Assembly: GCA_002393025.1 (NCBI GenBank)
Contig: DGIE01000101.1
Coordinates: forward strand, 1 to 29,497
Direction of reading: 5' to 3'
DNA from: Holosporaceae bacterium UBA3830
GTDB lineage: Bacteria > Pseudomonadota > Alphaproteobacteria > UBA3830
DNA: 29,497 nt
Shown: piece by piece, positions 15,761-24,452 of the stretch
Layout: the number at the start of each line of letters is the position of its first letter
Position numbering within the stretch: position 1 is the stretch's first letter
The notes under the pieces: model-generated
The model's input: only the letters and a program-made list of their open reading frames with translations
What the model was told of the DNA's origin: nothing
Database searches by the model: none
Translations under genes and position numbers: made by a program

Positions 15761-17611
15761 ATGGACATTTCGGGTTTTGAATTAGCAAAGCGCAGTAACG
15801 AAAAAAAAGCTGTCGCGATGATTGTAGATGGTCAAACTGTGGACCTATCAACGATGGTATCCGAAACTACAACTGCGGAGTTCATAACAAAGCAGCATCC
15901 GAAAGCGCTGGAGATATTCAGGCACACAACGGCTCACATCATGGCTCAGGCGATCAAGGAAATTTGGCCTTCTACTCAGCTGGCAATCGGACCTGTGATC
16001 GAAAACGGATTTTATTACGACATTTCCTGCGATCACCAATTGACTCCCGATGATTTTGCGAAAATCGAAAAGAGAATGAAGGAAATCATCAAGGAAAATT
16101 ACAAAATCACGAGAGAAGTTCTCACAAAAGATGATGCGTTGAAACTTTTCGCAAACGATAAATTTAAGGTCGAACTTATCACCGATTTGGATGTCGAAAC
16201 TGTCAGTATTTATCGGCATCAGGACAAATTTGTAGATCTTTGTCGTGGACCTCACCTTCCGTCGACGGGAACGGCATCTACGCACTTCAAAATCATGAAA
16301 TTGGCGGGAGCTTACTGGCGTGGTGATTCAAAAAGAGAAATGCTGCAGCGTGTTTACGCGACATCTTGGTTTACGAAAGAAGATTTGGATACTTACATCA
16401 AAAATTTGGAAGAAGCCGAAAAAAGAGACCATCGCAAAATCGCGAAAGAGATGGATCTGTTTCACATGCAGGAAGAATCTCCGGGATGTATTTTTTGGCA
16501 CCCGAAAGGCTGGACTGTCTATAACGTACTCAAGGATTACATCAGGAAATGCATTTTGAAAGACGGGTATCAGGAAGTTTGCACTCCGCAGCTGGTCGAT
16601 CGGACTCTTTGGGAAGCGTCGGGGCACTGGGAAAAATATCGCGAAAATATGTTTATAGCCGAATCGGAAGACAGAATTCTCGCGGTGAAACCGATGAACT
16701 GCCCGGGAGCAATTCAGATTTTCAAGCAGGGAGTGAAAAGCTATCGTGATCTGCCACTGCGTTTGGCGGAATTCGGTTATTGTCATCGAAATGAGCCGTC
16801 GGGATCTCTTTACGGAACGATGAGAGTCAGAGGTTTTACCCAGGACGATGCTCATATTTTCTGCACGCCTGATCAGATCAATGGCGAAACGAAAAAATTC
16901 TGCAGTTTACTTGCGAAAATTTACAAAGATTTAGGATTCGAAAGTTTTTCCGTGAAATTTTCTGATCGTCCTGAGAAGAGAATCGGAGCGGACGAAATTT
17001 GGGATTTGTCAGAAAAATTGTTGCAAGAAGCAGTAACCGAGGCGGGTTTCGAATACACGTTGAACAAAGGTGAAGGAGCTTTTTACGGTCCGAAGTTGGA
17101 ATTTTCGTTGAAAGATAAAATCGGCAGAGAGTGGCAGTGCGGAACTTTGCAGGTTGATTTCCAATTGCCGCAAAGATTAGGTGCTTATTACACGGGCGAG
17201 GACGGGGAAAAGCATCATCCGATAATGCTGCACCGTGCGGTGTTGGGATCTCTCGAAAGGTTTTTCGGAATTTTACTGGAAAATTACGCCGGAAGGTTAC
17301 CAATGTGGTTGGCTCCTGTTCAGATTGTGTTTGCAACCATCACGAACAGTTTCGACGGATATGCTGAAGAAATTTGTAAGAAATTCGAAGCTGCCGGATT
17401 ACGTTGCGAATTAGATACTCGCTCGGAAAAAATTTCCTACAAAATCCGCAGTCATATTATGCGAAAAGTTCCTGTCATCGCGGTTATCGGAGAAAATGAG
17501 CAAAACAATCGCCAGCTAACGTTACGTTACGCAAACGGAAGTCAGGAAAGTTTTTCGGTTGATGAGGCGCTGAAAGTTATGTTGGAGAAATGCTCGTCAC
17601 CGAAAATTTAA
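15761..17611 (+). CDS. thrS: Threonine--tRNA ligase with shortened N-terminal TGS domain
   Basis: Class II synthetase that charges tRNA(Thr). The editing domain has H55 and H59 (FRHTTAHIM) and C161/H165 (DLCRGPH). The catalytic core has zinc ligands C314 (KPMNCPG), H365 (DDAHIF) and H491 (IMLHRAVLGS), with the class II arginine in RNEPSG. The anticodon-binding domain fills about 515-616. ATG at 15761 has GGAG 9 bases upstream; an in-frame TTG at 15746 would add five residues. At 616 residues it lacks about the first 20 residues of the usual TGS domain (the family's LPDGS strand). An in-frame stop at 15728-15730 excludes a longer start. Confidence 0.95.
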   Translation: MDISGFELAKRSNEKKAVAMIVDGQTVDLSTMVSETTTAEFITKQHPKALEIFRHTTAHIMAQAIKEIWPSTQLAIGPVIENGFYYDISCDHQLTPDDFAKIEKRMKEIIKENYKITREVLTKDDALKLFANDKFKVELITDLDVETVSIYRHQDKFVDLCRGPHLPSTGTASTHFKIMKLAGAYWRGDSKREMLQRVYATSWFTKEDLDTYIKNLEEAEKRDHRKIAKEMDLFHMQEESPGCIFWHPKGWTVYNVLKDYIRKCILKDGYQEVCTPQLVDRTLWEASGHWEKYRENMFIAESEDRILAVKPMNCPGAIQIFKQGVKSYRDLPLRLAEFGYCHRNEPSGSLYGTMRVRGFTQDDAHIFCTPDQINGETKKFCSLLAKIYKDLGFESFSVKFSDRPEKRIGADEIWDLSEKLLQEAVTEAGFEYTLNKGEGAFYGPKLEFSLKDKIGREWQCGTLQVDFQLPQRLGAYYTGEDGEKHHPIMLHRAVLGSLERFFGILLENYAGRLPMWLAPVQIVFATITNSFDGYAEEICKKFEAAGLRCELDTRSEKISYKIRSHIMRKVPVIAVIGENEQNNRQLTLRYANGSQESFSVDEALKVMLEKCSSPKI

Positions 17612-17627
17612 TCGCTGTAGATTTAGA

Positions 17628-17656
17628 TTGCTGTTACGAGTTTAATTTTATATTAT
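17628..17656 (+). promoter_or_regulatory. Probable promoter of the flavoprotein-rluB pair
   Basis: TTGCTG (17628-17633), 17-base spacer, TATTAT (17651-17656), in the 70-base gap after thrS. The start site would be near 17663, about 20 bases before the GTG at 17682 and upstream of its GGGGG ribosome site. Confidence 0.5.
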
Positions 17657-17681
17657 TTACACACGAGTTTGGGGGTGTATT

Positions 17682-19064
17682 GTGTTGTTAGATCTGATAG
17701 CTCAAAAGATTTCGGGATTGAAAGATGTCTTGCCTCTTGTTGAAGGTGGTAAGGGGATTTCAGTATCCAATGGAGAAACTTGCGGGGCGTGGGCGGCGGC
17801 CGGTGCTGTCGGAACATTTTCCGCTGTCAACGCTGACTCCTACGATGAAAAGGGCAATATCATTCCGCAAATTTATCACGGAAAAACAAGACAAGAACGC
17901 CACCGCGAATTGATTGAATACGCAGTTGCAGGGGGAATCGCTCAGGCGAAAATCGCACGTGAAAGATCCAACGGCAAAGGACGAATTCACATGAACGCCC
18001 TTTGGGAAATGGGTGGCAGTCAAGAAGTTATAACCAGAATTTTGGAGGGCGCAAAAGGGTGCATCCACGGGGTCGTTTGCGGAGCCGGTATGCCCTACTC
18101 GCTGTCCGAAATCGCAGCAAAGTTCGAAGTCCATTATTATCCTATCGTTTCATCGGCACGAGCTTTTTCCGCCCTATTTCGTCGCTCGTTTAAAAAGTGC
18201 GTTGATCTTCTGGGAGGCGTAGTTTATGAAGATCCGTGGCTGGCAGGAGGTCACAATGGATTGTCTAACGCGGAATCTCCGAATAATCCGATGAATCCGT
18301 ATTTGAGGTTGGTCGAATTGCGGAAAGTTATGAATTCTTTCAATTTAATCTCGATACCAATAATCATCGCCGGGAGTGTTTGGTGGCTATCCGAGTGGCA
18401 AGATTACATGAACAATCCGGAAATCGGAAATGTCGCGTTTCAGTTCGGAACTCGTCCGATTTTAACAACGGAATGTCCTGTCGCGAAGGCCTGGCAGCCG
18501 AAATTAATGGCTCTAAAGCGCGGAGATGTGAAATTAACGACACTTAGTCCGACGGGATTTTATTCATCGGCCATTAACAACGAAATGATTTCGAATTTAT
18601 TAGCCAGACAAGAAAGACAAGCTCCGATAGTTGAGAATTCCGAGTTGAAAGTAAAAGTATTCGGTCGGGAAATTTGTTTGGATAACAGTTTTTCGGACAA
18701 AGTTAACCAGTGGACAGCAAATGGTTTTAATGCGGCGATGCTAACTCCGTCAAACTCAGTTGTTTTTGTGACTCCCGAGGAGTCTCAAGCCATTCTGCAA
18801 GATCAAAGAAATTGCAGCGGATGTCTAAGCGCGTGTCACTTCAGCAGTTGGTGTCAGTCGAAAGGGTCGACAGGAAGGATTCCCGACCCACGCAGTTTTT
18901 GCATTCAAAAAACACTGCAGAGTGCTGCTCACGGCGGGAATCTTGAGGAAAGTTTGATATTTGCGGGTCATTCTGCATATCGCTTTGCGGAAGATCCTTT
19001 CTATGAAAACAACTTCATTCCAACAACCCAGCAGCTGATTGACAGGATTCTCACGGGATTTTGA
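17682..19064 (+). CDS. Nitronate monooxygenase/NPD-family flavoprotein with C-terminal Cys cluster
   Basis: A 460-residue NAD(P)H-dependent flavin oxidoreductase of the 2-nitropropane dioxygenase (TIM-barrel FMN) type. Typical segments are PLVEGGKGISVSNGETCGAW, GVVCGAGMPYSLSEIA, DLLGGVVYEDPWLAGGHNG and VAFQFGTRPILTTECP. The C-terminal part carries C378, C381, C385, C391 and C407, and may bind a metal or Fe-S centre. I recall very similar long homologues with a CxxCxxxC block throughout alphaproteobacteria; the true substrate is not established. GTG at 17682 has GGGGG 6-10 bases upstream. Its TGA overlaps the rluB ATG by one base. Confidence 0.85.
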   Translation: MLLDLIAQKISGLKDVLPLVEGGKGISVSNGETCGAWAAAGAVGTFSAVNADSYDEKGNIIPQIYHGKTRQERHRELIEYAVAGGIAQAKIARERSNGKGRIHMNALWEMGGSQEVITRILEGAKGCIHGVVCGAGMPYSLSEIAAKFEVHYYPIVSSARAFSALFRRSFKKCVDLLGGVVYEDPWLAGGHNGLSNAESPNNPMNPYLRLVELRKVMNSFNLISIPIIIAGSVWWLSEWQDYMNNPEIGNVAFQFGTRPILTTECPVAKAWQPKLMALKRGDVKLTTLSPTGFYSSAINNEMISNLLARQERQAPIVENSELKVKVFGREICLDNSFSDKVNQWTANGFNAAMLTPSNSVVFVTPEESQAILQDQRNCSGCLSACHFSSWCQSKGSTGRIPDPRSFCIQKTLQSAAHGGNLEESLIFAGHSAYRFAEDPFYENNFIPTTQQLIDRILTGF

Positions 19065-19789
19065 TGCGCATAGCTAAAAAAATAGCGGAGAGCGGCGCGG
19101 CATCGCGTAGGGAAGCAGAAAGGCTGATCGCTGAAGGCAGGGTTTCCGTCAATGGCGAAGTCATCGCGTCTCCCGTGTTTTTCGTTGATGATTCCCACGA
19201 AATCGAGATCGATAGCAAGCCAATCGGCAAGAAATCCGAAAAATTAATTGTTTGGAAAATGAACAAACCGAAAGGATATCTCACGACAAAACGCGATCCG
19301 AAAGGAAGAAAAACGGTATTCGATTTGTTCCCAAAAACCAATGACAGATTGCTGTATATAGGGCGGCTAGATTACAACTCGGAAGGACTGCTGCTGTTTA
19401 CTAATGACGGAAATTTTTCGCGCACACTGGAATTGCCTTCCACCAGACTGTCGCGATCTTATAAAGTTCGATTTCATGGAAATCTCACGAAAGAAAAAAT
19501 CGAAAAATTGCAAAACGGAGTGACAGTCGATGGAATCAACTACGAGCCAATCAAAGTCGAAATCGGAAAACAAGACAAATCTAACAATTGGGTAATTCTA
19601 ACATTGAAAGAAGGAAAAAATCGAGAAATCCGCAAGGTTTTGGAATCGCTCGGGTGCATCGTCAATCGACTAATCCGCATCAGCTACGGAACCGTGTCGC
19701 TCGGCAATCTTTCTTTGGGAGAAATCGAAAAATTGTCTGAAAAAGAAGTTCAAAAGCTCGTAAAAATAGCAAAATATCATCAGATTTAG
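19064..19789 (+). CDS. rluB: 23S rRNA pseudouridine synthase, RluB/RsuA family
   Basis: RluB converts U2605 of 23S rRNA to pseudouridine; other RsuA-family members act at other uridines. The 241-residue protein has an N-terminal S4 RNA-binding domain (1-50, RIAKKIAESGAASRREAERL) and the catalytic domain with D103 in GRLDYNSEGLLLFTNDG, then RLSRSYKVRF and LKEGKNREIRKVLESLG. The ATG lies inside the previous gene's stop (TGATG), so translation is coupled. RluB is favoured over RluE/RluF/RsuA by length and the S4 domain, but paralogue assignment is not certain. Confidence 0.9.
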   Translation: MRIAKKIAESGAASRREAERLIAEGRVSVNGEVIASPVFFVDDSHEIEIDSKPIGKKSEKLIVWKMNKPKGYLTTKRDPKGRKTVFDLFPKTNDRLLYIGRLDYNSEGLLLFTNDGNFSRTLELPSTRLSRSYKVRFHGNLTKEKIEKLQNGVTVDGINYEPIKVEIGKQDKSNNWVILTLKEGKNREIRKVLESLGCIVNRLIRISYGTVSLGNLSLGEIEKLSEKEVQKLVKIAKYHQI

Positions 19790-19891
19790 TGAACTATTGA
19801 TGTAATTTAATATCATATTTTATTTAATAATTTATTAACCTATTCCTGTTACAACATATTCGTACAGATTTTTATAAGTACGGAGTGCATT

Positions 19892-20056
19892 ATGAACTTG
19901 TTTGCCAAAAAGGTATTTGACATAGGAGAGGTAAGCCTCCTAAAAAATCGAGAAACACCGAGTAACTATTATTGTAAAATTTTACATACAACAAAAGTCC
20001 TCAATAAAATTGCCAGCATCTTCTGCCAACTCCAAACAGGAGAAAAAGCATGTTAA
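19892..20056 (+). CDS. Small hypothetical protein (54 aa) ahead of the FkbM methyltransferase
   Basis: A 54-codon ORF (MNLFAKKVFDIGEVSLLKNR...TGEKAC) with GGAG 7-8 bases before its ATG and a TAA that overlaps the methyltransferase ATG (20050) by seven bases. That architecture supports real, coupled translation. The peptide is basic with no membrane helix or motif I know. It could be a leader peptide whose translation opens the downstream start rather than a functional protein. Confidence 0.5.
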   Translation: MNLFAKKVFDIGEVSLLKNRETPSNYYCKILHTTKVLNKIASIFCQLQTGEKAC

Positions 20057-20901
20057 ATATCAAAAATAACAACCAAAAATTTTGGATTATCACCATGATA
20101 TTTGCCCTGATGCTAATTTTGATTTTGGAGCAACGAAGTAATAATAACGCGCAGAATATCATAAAAAATACTCTAATATGTATTGAAAAAAACAATAAGT
20201 CCAATAATCGTAGGCTGCTAAACCTTCTTTCTATGCCTTCAGATAAAATCGTTAATATTGGTTCTGCGAAATTCTATGTTCCGAATTATCCTGTCGATCT
20301 TATTCAATCAGAAATAGTTGATGACGGAACATTCTACGAAATTGATGTATTGGAAAAATTGCAACCTTACATCAAGAAAAACGCCGTGATTTTGGACATT
20401 GGAGCCTGTATTGGAAATCACTCTATCTATTGGGCTTTAAAAGCTAACGCAAAACGGATTTATTCTTTCGAACCCGTAAAAGAAACTTTTCGCATCTTAA
20501 AAAAGAATGTAGAACTCAATAATTTGAACGATAAAATAAAAATTTTCAACATCGGACTGAGTGATAAAAAAACTAACGGCAGTATTTCTTTTTATAATCA
20601 TAATAATATAGGAAGCACTCGCATTAAGCAAAATACCGATGGAAATTTGTTGCTGAACAAATTAGATAATATAAAAATCGAAGAAAATACAGTTGATTTT
20701 GTAAAAATCGACGTAGAAAGACACGAATTGGAGGTATTGCAGGGAGCTCGAGAAACTCTGATAAAATACAAACCGGCGATTTTTGTCGAGACTTTTCCCG
20801 ATAAAAAACCGAAAGTTCATGAGTATCTAACAAATCTGGGATATCGATTAGAAAAAAGTTTTAGTAATAATTATTTATACATCTTTGATAAGGAAAAATA
20901 A
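20050..20901 (+). CDS. FkbM-family SAM-dependent methyltransferase, membrane-anchored
   Basis: A 283-residue protein with an N-terminal membrane helix (about 9-27) and then a class I methyltransferase domain. Motif I is ILDIGACIGNHSIYWAL, followed by YSFEPVKETFRILKKNVELNN. The FkbM signature FVKIDVERHELEVLQGARETL and PAIFVETFP close the domain. FkbM enzymes O-methylate sugars, polyketides or peptides; the acceptor here is unknown. AGGAG precedes the ATG. The gene is AT-richer than its neighbours and has no functional link to rluB or rlmN, which would fit acquisition by transfer. Confidence 0.85.
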   Translation: MLNIKNNNQKFWIITMIFALMLILILEQRSNNNAQNIIKNTLICIEKNNKSNNRRLLNLLSMPSDKIVNIGSAKFYVPNYPVDLIQSEIVDDGTFYEIDVLEKLQPYIKKNAVILDIGACIGNHSIYWALKANAKRIYSFEPVKETFRILKKNVELNNLNDKIKIFNIGLSDKKTNGSISFYNHNNIGSTRIKQNTDGNLLLNKLDNIKIEENTVDFVKIDVERHELEVLQGARETLIKYKPAIFVETFPDKKPKVHEYLTNLGYRLEKSFSNNYLYIFDKEK

Positions 20902-20909
20902 TAGTTAAT

Positions 20910-21932
20910 TTAGTTTTTCTCCGCACTTTTCAGCTGTCCGCAGGCGGCAAAAATATCATCGCCGCGCGATTTGCGGATGACCGCGCGCAATCCGTGTTTG
21001 ATTAAATTCATCGAGAAAAAATTTGCATCTTCCCGTCTCGTTCCTTTGAAGATTGAATCAGGCCAATCGTTGTAAACGATCAGATTCACCTTTGCCGGAA
21101 AATTTCGCAAAAGTTTGATCAGCTGCTTTGCATTTTCCGCGGAATCGTTTACTTCTTTCAAAAGCAAATATTCAAAAGTGATTTTTTCAGTATTGCTTTC
21201 AGATTGATACTTTTTAGTTGCGTCCAAAATTTTTTTTATGTTGTATTTTCGGTTTACAGGCATCAAAGAATTTCGAATTTCATCATTTGGAGCATGAAGC
21301 GATACCGCCAATTTTACTCCGAATTTCGCAAGTTCGTGCAGTTGATTTTCAATGATTCCGCAAGTCGAAACCGTAATTTTGTTGCGCGAAAAATTGTGAG
21401 TTTTTTTGTCCAGCAAAATCGAAAGCGTTTCAAAAAGGTTTTCAGAATTCAAAAGAGGTTCGCCCATTCCCATGAAAACGATGTTCGAAATCGGAAATCG
21501 ATCTTTCCAAAAAATCACCTGCGCGACAATCTCGGCGGAAGTTAAATTTCGGACGAATCCTTGGGTTCCCGTGTGGCAAAATTTGCAACCCATCGCGCAT
21601 CCGACTTGAGACGAAACACAGATGGCATTTCGTTTTTCATCGGGAATAAAAACCGTCTCAATTCGATTGCCGTCGGCGAATTCCAACAGCGCTTTTTTTG
21701 TTCCGTCTTTCGATGTTAACAATGTAACGCACTTTCCTCGCGACAATGAAAATTTTTCTTTAAGTTTTTCACGAATTGCTAAAGATATGTCGCTCATCTC
21801 ATCGAAATTTTTCGCAAGTTTTTTATGAATCCACGAATAAACTTTTTTTGCATCCGATTGAGCAAATCCATTCTCGACGAAAACTTTTTTTAAATGAGAA
21901 ATTTTGTATCCCAACAAATTTATTTTTTGCAT
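20910..21932 (-). CDS. rlmN: Dual-specificity 23S rRNA/tRNA adenine-C2 methyltransferase RlmN
   Basis: A radical-SAM enzyme that methylates A2503 of 23S rRNA and A37 of some tRNAs. The 340-residue protein has the cluster cysteines C112, C116 and C119 (GCAMGCKFCHTG) and the two mechanistic cysteines C105 (ICVSSQVG) and C331 (FAACGQL). MGMGEPLLN and LAVSLHAPNDEIR are standard RlmN blocks. ATG at 21932 is chosen, since upstream codons in this frame belong to the rnhA domain read in another frame. The start overlaps the preceding gene by 13 bases. Confidence 0.95.
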   Translation of the reverse strand: MQKINLLGYKISHLKKVFVENGFAQSDAKKVYSWIHKKLAKNFDEMSDISLAIREKLKEKFSLSRGKCVTLLTSKDGTKKALLEFADGNRIETVFIPDEKRNAICVSSQVGCAMGCKFCHTGTQGFVRNLTSAEIVAQVIFWKDRFPISNIVFMGMGEPLLNSENLFETLSILLDKKTHNFSRNKITVSTCGIIENQLHELAKFGVKLAVSLHAPNDEIRNSLMPVNRKYNIKKILDATKKYQSESNTEKITFEYLLLKEVNDSAENAKQLIKLLRNFPAKVNLIVYNDWPDSIFKGTRREDANFFSMNLIKHGLRAVIRKSRGDDIFAACGQLKSAEKN

Positions 21933-23260
21933 TGACTTCTCGCCAGCTCGTCTGCGCGTTCGTTGTAATGATCTCCGTTGTGTCCTTTTACCCAACGCCA
22001 TGTCACTTTGTGCCGCACGACTTGATCTCTCAACTCGATCCAAAGTTCTTTATTTTTTATCGGAGATTTATTCGAACTTTTCCAACCGTTTTTCTCCCAA
22101 TTTTTGATCCAGTTTGTGATGCCGTTTTTTACATAGGTGCTGTCAGTGAAAATTTCGATATCCGCTGCCTTAGATTTAGTCATTTCCGAAATTTTTTTCA
22201 GCGCGTTAATCGGACCGAGAAGTTCCATTCTGTTATTTGTTGAATTGATTTCTCCTCCGCATAACTCAAACTCTCCGTCATCGCCGACAATTATTGCGCC
22301 CCAACCTCCAGGCCCAGGGTTTCCCGAGCAAGCTCCGTCAGTGTAGATTTTTAATTCTCCATCAGGAACTTTTTCCAAAAGTTTTTTGGATTTTTTCTCG
22401 AAATTCGTTTTTTCATCTTCCTTGGAATCGATAAAAATCTCTCCTTTAAAAACATAGCTCGCTGGACCTTTTTGGATTATTGAATCATCATCTTTTATGA
22501 AAATTTCCAAATCACCGCCAGGCTGTTTTACTCGGATTTTATTCCCTGTTAACTTCAATTTGTAAGCAGAAAATGCCGCAGCACTCGCTCCGCTTCCGCA
22601 TGCCAAAGTGAATCCGACACCGCGTTCAAAAACTTCCAGCTGAATTTCTGACTTATTTATGATTTTTGCAAAAGAAACGTTGATTCGATTTTTGAACAGC
22701 GCAAATTTCTCTAATTTTTCTCCGATTTTTTGTTTGATCTTTTGCGGAATGGATTTTTTCAAAAACAAAATCAAATGAGGATTTCCTAATGAAATCGCGG
22801 AAGCTCGATCGAAATATAAAATTTCATTTTGTGATAGATCTAACTCGGTCAATAAATCACCAACGTCGATATCCTTGTTTTCAATTCCCAAATCTGCATG
22901 AGAAAAAGATGGTTGTCCGACATTTACGAAAATTTTTCCGTCGACAATTTTCGTTTTATAATTTTTGGATTTTGTTTTTATATCCAACTCAAGGAGATCG
23001 AAATTTTTTTTCATCAGCAAAGCTAAACATCGAGATGCGTTTACACAAATTTCCGCTTCACTTGCATCGCTATTAAAAAAATTTGCGATGATTTCATTAT
23101 TTTTTCTTTGATAAATTACAAGAGTGTCACAACCAATTCCAAACTTACGATCACAAAGAAACTTTATATCTTCAGTGCGAAAATTTTCATTCAGTTGAGA
23201 CTTCTCCACAAACACAAAATCGTTCCCAAGACCTTGCATTTTATCAAAAAAAATTTTCAC
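21920..23260 (-). CDS. dapF-rnhA: Fused diaminopimelate epimerase (DapF) - ribonuclease HI
   Basis: One uninterrupted reading frame of 446 residues. Residues 1 to about 275 are DapF (LL- to meso-diaminopimelate): MKIFFDKMQGLGNDFVFVE, C72 (SDASEAEICVNASRC) and C221 (ERGVGFTLACGSGASA). A Lys/Glu-rich linker (about 276-300) leads to a complete RNase HI domain, with D308 (YTDGACSGNPGPGGWG), E346 (NNRMEL), D373 (FTDST), H427 (VKGHNG) and D437 (ERADELA). In the epimerase part the usual DGS and CGNG are DAS and CVNA, so activity is less sure there. GTG at 23260 has GGAG 7 bases upstream (TTG at 23263 is the alternative). It begins 4 bases after pgi. Confidence 0.9.
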   Translation of the reverse strand: MKIFFDKMQGLGNDFVFVEKSQLNENFRTEDIKFLCDRKFGIGCDTLVIYQRKNNEIIANFFNSDASEAEICVNASRCLALLMKKNFDLLELDIKTKSKNYKTKIVDGKIFVNVGQPSFSHADLGIENKDIDVGDLLTELDLSQNEILYFDRASAISLGNPHLILFLKKSIPQKIKQKIGEKLEKFALFKNRINVSFAKIINKSEIQLEVFERGVGFTLACGSGASAAAFSAYKLKLTGNKIRVKQPGGDLEIFIKDDDSIIQKGPASYVFKGEIFIDSKEDEKTNFEKKSKKLLEKVPDGELKIYTDGACSGNPGPGGWGAIIVGDDGEFELCGGEINSTNNRMELLGPINALKKISEMTKSKAADIEIFTDSTYVKNGITNWIKNWEKNGWKSSNKSPIKNKELWIELRDQVVRHKVTWRWVKGHNGDHYNERADELARSQCKK

Positions 23261-23264
23261 CAAA

Positions 23265-24452
23265 TCACTCCTGACTCAACAATTCTTCCGTTATGATTTT
23301 GCCTCTTTCAACGGCCGGCTGGTTAAACGGATCGACTTCCATCAACCTGCAAACGCAGGCGACTTCCAGCATAAAATGCATGAACAAAGCGCCGAGGTTC
23401 TCCGCAGAAACAGGCGGAACTTCAATTCTTCTCACATTGAAACCATTTTCCAACAAAACTTTTTGCGTCGCCTCGCATTGACTTCCGAAAATTTCCGAAA
23501 TTTTTTTATGCTTTAGATATCCAAATTTATGAGGTAAATCTGCATTATCTATGCTCAAAGATGATTCCTGTTTTTCGTAAAAGAAAGTGAAACATTTATC
23601 GCACGGACCATCCAAATAAAGCTGCAGCTGACTGTGTTGATCGACCGAACCAATCGCCGTCAACGGAGTTATTCCCTTCCCGTCTTTTCCTGAACTTTCC
23701 GCGTATAATTGAGCTAACCAATACCCGAAATTTATTAATTTTTCGGAATAAATGAATGAAACGTGATTATAAATTCCTTTCTCAAAATTTTTAAAAACGA
23801 AATCTGCACCCTCCTGAACTTTGTAAATGGAATTTCCGAAATTGTCCAAAACTCGCCGACCGCCGGTTCGAATTGCTCGAGGATCCAATCCGCACAAAAT
23901 TGCGGGAATCATTCCGACCAGAGAAAATACGGAATAGCGTCCGCCAATGGTTTTCGGATGATCAAAACACAAGAATTTATTCTGATTCGCAATCTGTCGC
24001 AGAGTGGAGTCTTTATCCTCCGTAACAATCAGAAACCTATCCTTAAAATAAGGAGAATGCCTTGCATAATCCATAATAAGCAACAGTTGGCAGATGGTTT
24101 CTAAAGTTTCGCCGGATTTTGAAATGACCAAAAATCCTGTGTCATTCAAATTGATTTTATTCAACAGATTTTCCAAACTGCTCGGATCAAGATTACTAAC
24201 GAACTTCAGATTCTTTTCGCAAGAGTTCGCTATAGAACAAATTGCTTGACCGCCTAAACTCGACCCGCCTGTGCCCAAAATTACAAAATTTCTCAATCCG
24301 CTCCAATTTTTAAACTTTGCATCACTGAACACGGATAAATCTTCTGAGTGCTTGACGATATTGTAGCAATCCAACTGAGTCAGTTCTTTGAAAAAATCAA
24401 ATCGACTTCTTCTTTTTATTAGATCTGTAAGAACTATATGGTTATATAACAT
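23265..24452 (-). CDS. pgi: Glucose-6-phosphate isomerase, short form
   Basis: Interconverts glucose 6-phosphate and fructose 6-phosphate. The two SIS-type halves show GTGGSSLGGQ (60-69), SKSGET (111-116) and GGRYSVFSLVG (170-180). Candidate catalytic residues are E252 (AESSGKDGKG), H273 (DQHSQLQLY) and K385 (DPFNQPAVERGK). At 395 residues it belongs to the compact forms rather than the 550-residue enterobacterial type. Its ATG overlaps the end of the M16-like gene by 11 bases, and the next gene follows at once, so it sits inside a coupled operon. Confidence 0.93.
   Translation of the reverse strand: MLYNHIVLTDLIKRRSRFDFFKELTQLDCYNIVKHSEDLSVFSDAKFKNWSGLRNFVILGTGGSSLGGQAICSIANSCEKNLKFVSNLDPSSLENLLNKINLNDTGFLVISKSGETLETICQLLLIMDYARHSPYFKDRFLIVTEDKDSTLRQIANQNKFLCFDHPKTIGGRYSVFSLVGMIPAILCGLDPRAIRTGGRRVLDNFGNSIYKVQEGADFVFKNFEKGIYNHVSFIYSEKLINFGYWLAQLYAESSGKDGKGITPLTAIGSVDQHSQLQLYLDGPCDKCFTFFYEKQESSLSIDNADLPHKFGYLKHKKISEIFGSQCEATQKVLLENGFNVRRIEVPPVSAENLGALFMHFMLEVACVCRLMEVDPFNQPAVERGKIITEELLSQE

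Noticed and set aside
16328..17336. Antisense open frames of about 150-175 codons within thrS
   Set aside because: They mirror the codon use of thrS and show no domain or translation signal.
21933..22043. N-terminal extension of RlmN (37 residues)
   Set aside because: These codons are the rnhA domain read in another frame; the RlmN family begins at the ATG at 21932.
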